From assembly GCA_027490145.1 (NCBI GenBank), contig JAIXYQ010000010.1:367198-431197 (forward strand): a DNA stretch of 64,000 nt. The letters run 5' to 3'. Below, in pieces: positions 59,382 to 64,000 of this stretch. The notes under the pieces were generated by a model. The model searched no databases. It had not been told where the DNA came from and saw only the letters and a list, made by a program, of their open reading frames with translations. Numbering within the stretch: position 1 is the first letter of the stretch; every line of letters starts with the position of its first letter. Made by a program: the position numbers and the translations under genes. Source of the stretch: Planctomycetaceae bacterium. GTDB lineage: Bacteria > Planctomycetota > Phycisphaerae > Phycisphaerales > SM1A02.

Positions 59382-60544
59382 GCCTGGTGTCCACGCTCCT
59401 GTCGGTCGGCACGATCACGGGTGCCGTCGGTGCCATGGTCGCCTGGGGCGGCATGCTCTCGAACCTGCGGCTGTACACGCGGACCGCGCGGAGTGATCGA
59501 CCTGCAGCACGACCCGCCGTGCCGATGGTCAGCGTGTGCATCCCGGCGCGCAACGAGGAAGCGAACATCGAGGCTTGCGTCCGCAGCGTGCTCGCCAACG
59601 TGGACGTGGCCGTCGAGGTGCTGGTCTACGACGACCAGAGCACCGATGCGACGCCGGCGATCCTGGCCCGCCTGGTCGCCGATGACGCGCGTGTCCGCGT
59701 CGTCCCGACCCAGCCGCTGCCCCAGGGTTGGAACGGCAAGCAGTGGGGCTGTGAACGGATGGGGCAGGCGGCGCACGGGCAGTGGGTGCTCTTCACGGAC
59801 GCGGACGTGCGGTTCGAGCGCGACTGCGTCGCCAGGACGCTGGCCCGTGCGGAGTCGCTCGGTGCGGACCTGCTCTCGACGGTGCCTCGCCAGGTCACCG
59901 GCTCCTGGGCGGAGCATGCAGTCATCCCGCTGATCTCGTTCGTGCTGCTCTCGTACCTGCCCATGGCGCGCATGCGTGCGACGACGAGTCCCGCAGCCAG
60001 TGGTGCATGCGGACAGTTCATCCTGGCCCGTCGCGATGCCTGGTTGGCCAGTGGTGGCCACGCCGCGTTCCGGGCGAGCATGCACGACGGCATCAAGATG
60101 CCGCGCGCGTTCCGTCGTGCCGGGTTCAGGACCGATCTCTTCGACGGCACCGACCTGGTGCAGTGCCGGATGTACCGGGGGCTTGGTCAGGTCTGGAGGG
60201 GCTTCGCGAAGAATGCCTACGAGGGCCTTGGGTCACCGGTGCTGCTGCTGTTCGTGACGCTGCTCCATGGATGTGCCGTGCTGCTGCCATGGCTCACGCT
60301 GGCCCTCGGGCTCGCGGGTGTGGCGATGGCCCCGTGGGTGCCCTGGGTGGCTGCGCTCACCATCGTGGCAGGCTTCGCCCAGCGCATCGTGCTGGCGCGT
60401 CGGTTCGCCCATGCCTGGGCTTCGGTGGCGCTGCATCCGGTCGGCATCCTGATGCTCACGGTGATCCAGTGGCACAGCCTGTGGTTGCACCTGACCGGGC
60501 GGCGCGCCTGGAAGGGCCGCACGGCGGGTGCCCCGGCCTCATGA
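59378..60544 (+). CDS. Family 2 membrane glycosyltransferase of the carotenoid cluster (CrtQ-like)
   Basis: 388 residues. N-terminal membrane helix, GT-A domain with VSVCIPARNEEANIEACVRS, VLVYDDQSTDATPAILARL and the metal site LFTDADVRFERD, then two to three helices near the C terminus (about 285-365). The general plan (helix, GT2 domain, C-terminal helices) is that of CrtQ-type 4,4'-diaponeurosporenoate glycosyltransferases. Its stop overlaps the end of the convergent ABC exporter by 6 nt. Confidence 0.82.
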   Translation: MSLVSTLLSVGTITGAVGAMVAWGGMLSNLRLYTRTARSDRPAARPAVPMVSVCIPARNEEANIEACVRSVLANVDVAVEVLVYDDQSTDATPAILARLVADDARVRVVPTQPLPQGWNGKQWGCERMGQAAHGQWVLFTDADVRFERDCVARTLARAESLGADLLSTVPRQVTGSWAEHAVIPLISFVLLSYLPMARMRATTSPAASGACGQFILARRDAWLASGGHAAFRASMHDGIKMPRAFRRAGFRTDLFDGTDLVQCRMYRGLGQVWRGFAKNAYEGLGSPVLLLFVTLLHGCAVLLPWLTLALGLAGVAMAPWVPWVAALTIVAGFAQRIVLARRFAHAWASVALHPVGILMLTVIQWHSLWLHLTGRRAWKGRTAGAPAS

Positions 60545-62494
60545 GGTTGCTGCGGGCGCGAGCGGCACCGGAGGCGCCGTCTGCAGCGCCACCATGTGCC
60601 GGTAGTGCTCGCTGCGCTCCATCAGCTCGGCGTGGGTGCCCTGGTCGTCGACGAGGCCGTCGCGCAGCACGACGATCCGGTCGGCGTGCTGGATCGTGCT
60701 GAGCCGGTGGGCGATGACGAAGCTCGTGCGCGACCGCATCAGTACGGCGAGTGCAGATTGGATGAAGCGTTCGCTCTCGCTGTCGAGGTTGCTCGTCGCT
60801 TCGTCGAGGATGAGGATGCGTGGGTCCGCCAGCACGGCGCGTGCGATCGCGATGCGCTGGCGCTGACCGCCCGACAGGCGTACGCCACGCTCGCCGATGA
60901 TCGTCGCGTAGCCCTCCGGCATCTCCTCGATGAACCGGTCGGCGAAGGCGATGCGTGCGGCCTCGCGGATGGCCTCGTCCGATGCGTCACGCCGCGCGTA
61001 GGCGATGTTCTCGGCAACGGTGCCGTCGAAGAGGAAGACATCCTGCTCGACGATGCCCAGGAGCTGCCGGTAGCCAGCCAGCCGGAGATCGCGCAGGTCC
61101 GTGCCGTCGAGCAGGATCGCGCCCTCGGTGGGGTCGCTGAAGCGGGCGATGAGGTTGCAGAGCGTGGTCTTGCCGCTGCCGCTCGCGCCGACCAAGGCCA
61201 CCATCTGGCCCGGCTCCGCGACCAGGCTCACGCCGCGCAGGACCTCTCGCTCGGTGCCGGGGTAGCTGAACCGCACGCCGCGCACCTCGATCCGGCCGCG
61301 GACGGTCGGCCGCGTGGGCGTGGTGGCGCCCGCTCGATCCGGCAGTTCCGAGGGTTCGGCGACGAGGTCGAGCACGCGGTCGAGTCCGGCGAGGCTGGCT
61401 TGGAAGTTGGTGGCGCTGGTGGCGAGTGCCTCCAGCGGCCCCAGCAGCATCACGAGGTACGTCAGGAAGAGGATCAGGTCGCCGGTGGTCAGCGTGCCTT
61501 CGAGCACCTGCATCCCGCCGTACCAGAGCAGCAGGGCGCTGGCCACCGGGATCATGATTTCCCACGCCACCTCGATCCCCCGTGACCACCACCACACGTT
61601 GATCTCCTGGCGCGCCATGAGGTGCGAGCCTTCGGCGTAACGACTGCGCTCGGCGTCCGTCCGCGCGAAGCCGCGCACGACGCGGATCCCGCCGAAGGTC
61701 TCGGTGGCGTGTCCATCGATCGCATCGCGAGTCAGCTTGATGTCGCGGTGGAGCGGTCGGATGCGGGCGATCCAGGTGCGGTGGGTGAACCAGACCATCG
61801 GCAAGAGGAGCACGCTGCCCAGGAGGAGTCGCCAGTCGGTCCAGGCCAGCACCACCAGGCTGCCCAGCAGCTGGATGATCGCGCGCCATGGGTTGTAGAC
61901 CATCGAGAAGACCAGGTCGCCGACACCACCGGCATCCTCACGAAGCATGCTCACGAGTCCGCCGGACTTCAGTGACTGCAACCGATGGAGCGGAAGATCG
62001 GCAGCGTGGGCGAAGGCCAGTCTCCGGACCGCGTTTTGCACGCGCTTGACGGTCCGCGTGGCGAGCCAACGGCCCCAGAGACCGATGACCAGGTCCACGG
62101 CGGTGAGCGCGATCATGCCGACGGCAAGTGCCACGAGCAGTCCGCGCGGCGTGTCGAGCGCGGTCCATGACTCGGGGAAGAGGCCGCGCACGGACGGGGA
62201 CAGCGGCGCACCGCCGAACACGTTGTCGATCGCGAACTTGGTCGCCGCAGGGGGGACCAGGCCCAGCAGGGTGCTCACGGTCAACGTGCCCAGCGCCACC
62301 GCCAGCGAGCGGCGGCTGGGGCCCAACAATGCGAGGAACTCCCGCAGCAGCGACACAAAGCTCCGGCTCCGGCGCAGGCTGCGCTCGGTGCCCTGCCTGG
62401 AGACCACCGCTCCGTCACGGCGCATGCGATCGAATCGCTCCCGCATCTGCGTCCGGTAGGCCTCGTAGCGGCGGCGGCTGGTGGTGCGTGGCAT
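60539..62494 (-). CDS. MsbA-like ABC exporter (fused membrane and ATPase domains)
   Basis: 651 residues. An N-terminal basic tail of about 55 residues, six membrane helices (about 60-350) and an ATPase domain: Walker A LVGASGSGKTTLCNLIARF, signature VRLSGGQRQRIAIARAVL, Walker B ILILDEATSNLDSE, switch His VIAHRLSTIQHADR. Homodimers of this type flip lipids (MsbA), or export peptides or drugs. In this LPS-rich and carotenoid-glycolipid context a lipid flippase is plausible but unproven. TAGCAT box 6 nt before the ATG. Confidence 0.88.
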   Translation of the reverse strand: MPRTTSRRRYEAYRTQMRERFDRMRRDGAVVSRQGTERSLRRSRSFVSLLREFLALLGPSRRSLAVALGTLTVSTLLGLVPPAATKFAIDNVFGGAPLSPSVRGLFPESWTALDTPRGLLVALAVGMIALTAVDLVIGLWGRWLATRTVKRVQNAVRRLAFAHAADLPLHRLQSLKSGGLVSMLREDAGGVGDLVFSMVYNPWRAIIQLLGSLVVLAWTDWRLLLGSVLLLPMVWFTHRTWIARIRPLHRDIKLTRDAIDGHATETFGGIRVVRGFARTDAERSRYAEGSHLMARQEINVWWWSRGIEVAWEIMIPVASALLLWYGGMQVLEGTLTTGDLILFLTYLVMLLGPLEALATSATNFQASLAGLDRVLDLVAEPSELPDRAGATTPTRPTVRGRIEVRGVRFSYPGTEREVLRGVSLVAEPGQMVALVGASGSGKTTLCNLIARFSDPTEGAILLDGTDLRDLRLAGYRQLLGIVEQDVFLFDGTVAENIAYARRDASDEAIREAARIAFADRFIEEMPEGYATIIGERGVRLSGGQRQRIAIARAVLADPRILILDEATSNLDSESERFIQSALAVLMRSRTSFVIAHRLSTIQHADRIVVLRDGLVDDQGTHAELMERSEHYRHMVALQTAPPVPLAPAATS

Positions 62495-62500
62495 CGGGCC

Positions 62501-62506
62501 ATGCTA
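62501..62506 (-). promoter_or_regulatory. -10 box TAGCAT of the ABC exporter gene
   Basis: TAGCAT on the minus strand, 6 nt before the ATG at 62494. Divergent to the next promoter, 9 nt away. Confidence 0.5.
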
Positions 62507-62515
62507 GGTGGTCGC

Positions 62516-62521
62516 TACAGT
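62516..62521 (+). promoter_or_regulatory. -10 box TACAGT of the endonuclease/phosphatase-family gene
   Basis: TACAGT ends 7 nt before the ATG at 62529. Confidence 0.45.
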
Positions 62522-62528
62522 GCCACGC

Positions 62529-63782
62529 ATGAGCCTTCCACTGGTCCTCGTCCTCTCCGGCTGCATGCTCGGCGCCTCGTTCCTCGGTGCGGCGCAGTCC
62601 GCCACCGGCAGCGAACGCACCACCAAGTCAACGTCCGTCACGCAACAAGGCTCGACCGGCCCGCGCCGCGGCGACGATGCCCAGGCTGCACCACAGGGCG
62701 GTGACCAGAAGCCCAAGGCCAAGCGACCGCCCGGCGTCTACTACGGATTCAAGGAGGCGCCTGCCAAGAAGGCGGGCACCGTTCGCTTGGCGGCCTACAA
62801 CGTCGAGAACCTGTTCGATGGCGAGGACGACCCCGCGCTCAGCGGCGAGGAAGATGACCTGAAGGAACGCACGAGCGAGGATCGGCTTCAGGCCTTGGCC
62901 AAGGCGATCCGTGCTCTCGATGCCGACATCCTCGCGCTGGAGGAGGTCGAGAGCGAGGCGTGCCTGCGCTGGTTCCGTGACACGTACCTGAAGGATCTCG
63001 GCTACGAACACCTGGCGAGCAAGGACGTCGGCAATCCGCGCGGCATCGAGCAATCGCTGCTCAGCCGATTCCCCATCGAATCGGTCGAGGTGCGTCCCGA
63101 GGAGGATCTCTCCGACGTCAAGCGCGACGGCAAGGGCTTCGCGGAGAAGCCGACCAAGCCCGGCGCCGAGCAGGGCAAGCGGTTCCAGCGCAGCCCGCTG
63201 ATGGCCGATGTGCGCGTGCGGCCGGACTACGTGCTCCGCGTGATCGTGGTGCACCACAAGGCCGGTGGCCTCGAGTTCGCCTACCAGCGCGAGGCCGAGG
63301 CGTTGCAGGTCATGGAATGGGTGCAGGAGGCGCAGGCGAAGGACGAGCACATCAACCTGGTCGTGCTCGGTGACTTCAATGCCCAGCCGAGCCACAAGAC
63401 GGCCAAGATCTACGCCGAAGGCGGACTGGTCGGGGCGTACGACTTCCGGGACAAGTCCCGCAAGGACATGAAGGATGCCTACACCACGCACGCATCCGGG
63501 CGCCCGATCGACTACATCATGGCGTCGCCCGGACTGAGCGAGGATTTCGTGAACAACTCGTTCTTCGTGCTCGGCACCATGCACGCGGGCGATGACTACG
63601 ACTGGCGCAAGGGCGAGGAGCCGCCGAAGGGCTACGCGAGCGATCACTACCCGATCGCGATCGACTTCACGCCGGATGACACCGACCTCGCCAAGGGCGG
63701 CAAGCGCGCCACCAAGGCGTCGTCGTCATCGAAGGCAGCTCCGCCGTCGAATGCCAAGCCCGACGCCGCTGCGGACGACTGA
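62529..63782 (+). CDS. Secreted endonuclease/exonuclease/phosphatase-family protein
   Basis: 417 residues. Export signal MSLPLVLVLSGCMLGASFLG, possibly with lipobox LSGC at Cys12, a Lys/Gly-rich linker, then the EEP domain (about 85-390): LAAYNVENLFDGED, ILALEEVES, VVLGDFNAQPSHK, PIDYIMASPG and SDHYPIAIDF, which carry the Asn, Glu, Asp/Asn and Asp-His metal and catalytic residues. The family hydrolyses phosphodiesters of nucleic acids, lipids or inositol phosphates; an exported member points to nutrient phosphate or DNA use. The C terminus is a Lys/Ser/Ala tail. Confidence 0.9.
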   Translation: MSLPLVLVLSGCMLGASFLGAAQSATGSERTTKSTSVTQQGSTGPRRGDDAQAAPQGGDQKPKAKRPPGVYYGFKEAPAKKAGTVRLAAYNVENLFDGEDDPALSGEEDDLKERTSEDRLQALAKAIRALDADILALEEVESEACLRWFRDTYLKDLGYEHLASKDVGNPRGIEQSLLSRFPIESVEVRPEEDLSDVKRDGKGFAEKPTKPGAEQGKRFQRSPLMADVRVRPDYVLRVIVVHHKAGGLEFAYQREAEALQVMEWVQEAQAKDEHINLVVLGDFNAQPSHKTAKIYAEGGLVGAYDFRDKSRKDMKDAYTTHASGRPIDYIMASPGLSEDFVNNSFFVLGTMHAGDDYDWRKGEEPPKGYASDHYPIAIDFTPDDTDLAKGGKRATKASSSSKAAPPSNAKPDAAADD

Positions 63783-64000
63783 GCCGGGGCGGGTCCGGAT
63801 CGCTGAGGGCTGATCACGCGACGCGCCGTGGCGGCCGTCGCTCCCTTTGGTCGCGGCATGCCTCGCGCCGTCCGCAGCGATCGAGTGGCCCTGCGCTGCG
63901 CGGCTTTGGGAGTCGCGAAGGCGGCACGAACAGCGTGTTCGGAGGCGGGTGCCAGCCCCGCCGAGCGACGGACGTGAGCGCGAGCGAAACCTGGTGGAGC
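63783..64000. other. Non-coding end of the window
   Basis: 218 nt without a convincing reading frame. It holds GC-rich text with repeated GAGCG words near 63960-63986. The last nine bases (TGGTGGAGC, 63992-64000) would fit the 3' end of a minus-strand tRNA, but are too few to call. Confidence 0.3.

Noticed and set aside
63992..64000. Start of a minus-strand tRNA (TGGTGGAGC reads as the CCA end with acceptor bases)
   Set aside because: Only nine bases are visible; the fit could be chance. Sequence beyond position 64000 and a tRNA search would decide.

Overview
The window is 64 kb of GC-rich bacterial DNA (about two thirds G+C by eye), densely coding on both strands, with no rRNA, no complete tRNA and no CRISPR array. 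The gene set suggests a Gram-negative-type planctomycete, most likely of the Phycisphaerae. Pointers are several LPS genes, a fused ResB-CcsA cytochrome c biogenesis protein, a tandem DUF1080 lipoprotein, small conserved planctomycete-type proteins, ExbD-like subunits with the Asp-Pro-Ile-Cys-Asn-x-Phe-Gly signature, and a C30-type carotenoid cluster. The species cannot be named from the sequence alone.

Layout. 1-2.4 kb (minus): bamD-like, lptE and ftsH (cut by the window edge) form an envelope operon. 2.5-4.6 kb (plus): a diacylglycerol-kinase-family lipid kinase and a FliA/WhiG-type sigma factor, closed by a strong hairpin. 4.75-19.6 kb (plus): the most unusual region, eleven tightly packed genes from one promoter whose -35 box lies in a perfect palindrome. 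They encode three membrane- or zinc-ribbon-linked P-loop GTPases, two proteins resembling GAP1-type GTPase-associated N-terminal domains (one fused to a transmembrane helix and calcium-binding thrombospondin type 3 repeats), an apparently inactive trypsin-like protein, a 999-residue helical membrane protein, and a MotA/TolQ-type channel with two different ExbD/MotB-like subunits. I propose this as a GTPase-controlled, ion-channel-coupled envelope or defence system. A von Willebrand A lipoprotein with about 30 Gly-Ser-Gln-Gly repeats converges on its end.

22-37 kb: metabolic and housekeeping genes on both strands (DUF1080 lipoprotein, orphan CoA-transferase beta subunit, ALDH7-type dehydrogenase, cyclophilin, ResB-CcsA fusion, MFS transporter, enolase, D-2-hydroxyacid dehydrogenase, fused iron-type ABC permease). 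37-43 kb: nuoD, nuoE, an unknown small gene and nuoF, then ybeY and a CNNM/HlyC transporter, meeting lptB from the other strand. 43-54 kb: envelope and small conserved genes, a candidate small RNA, a response regulator, a lauroyl-type acyltransferase, rpsT, a CPBP protease, kdsC and a 960-residue LptC/LptA-like protein that ends in 28-bp hairpin repeats. 54-60.5 kb: a staphyloxanthin-like set of two CrtI-family enzymes, an aldehyde dehydrogenase, an acyltransferase and a glycosyltransferase. 60.5-64 kb: an MsbA-type ABC exporter and a secreted endonuclease/exonuclease/phosphatase-family protein.

A theme across the window is promoter architecture. About twenty genes carry a TANNNT-type -10 box only 6-9 nt before the start codon, which predicts widespread leaderless mRNAs; genes with longer 5' leaders carry a visible Shine-Dalgarno. 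Terminators are mostly GC hairpins without a U-tract.
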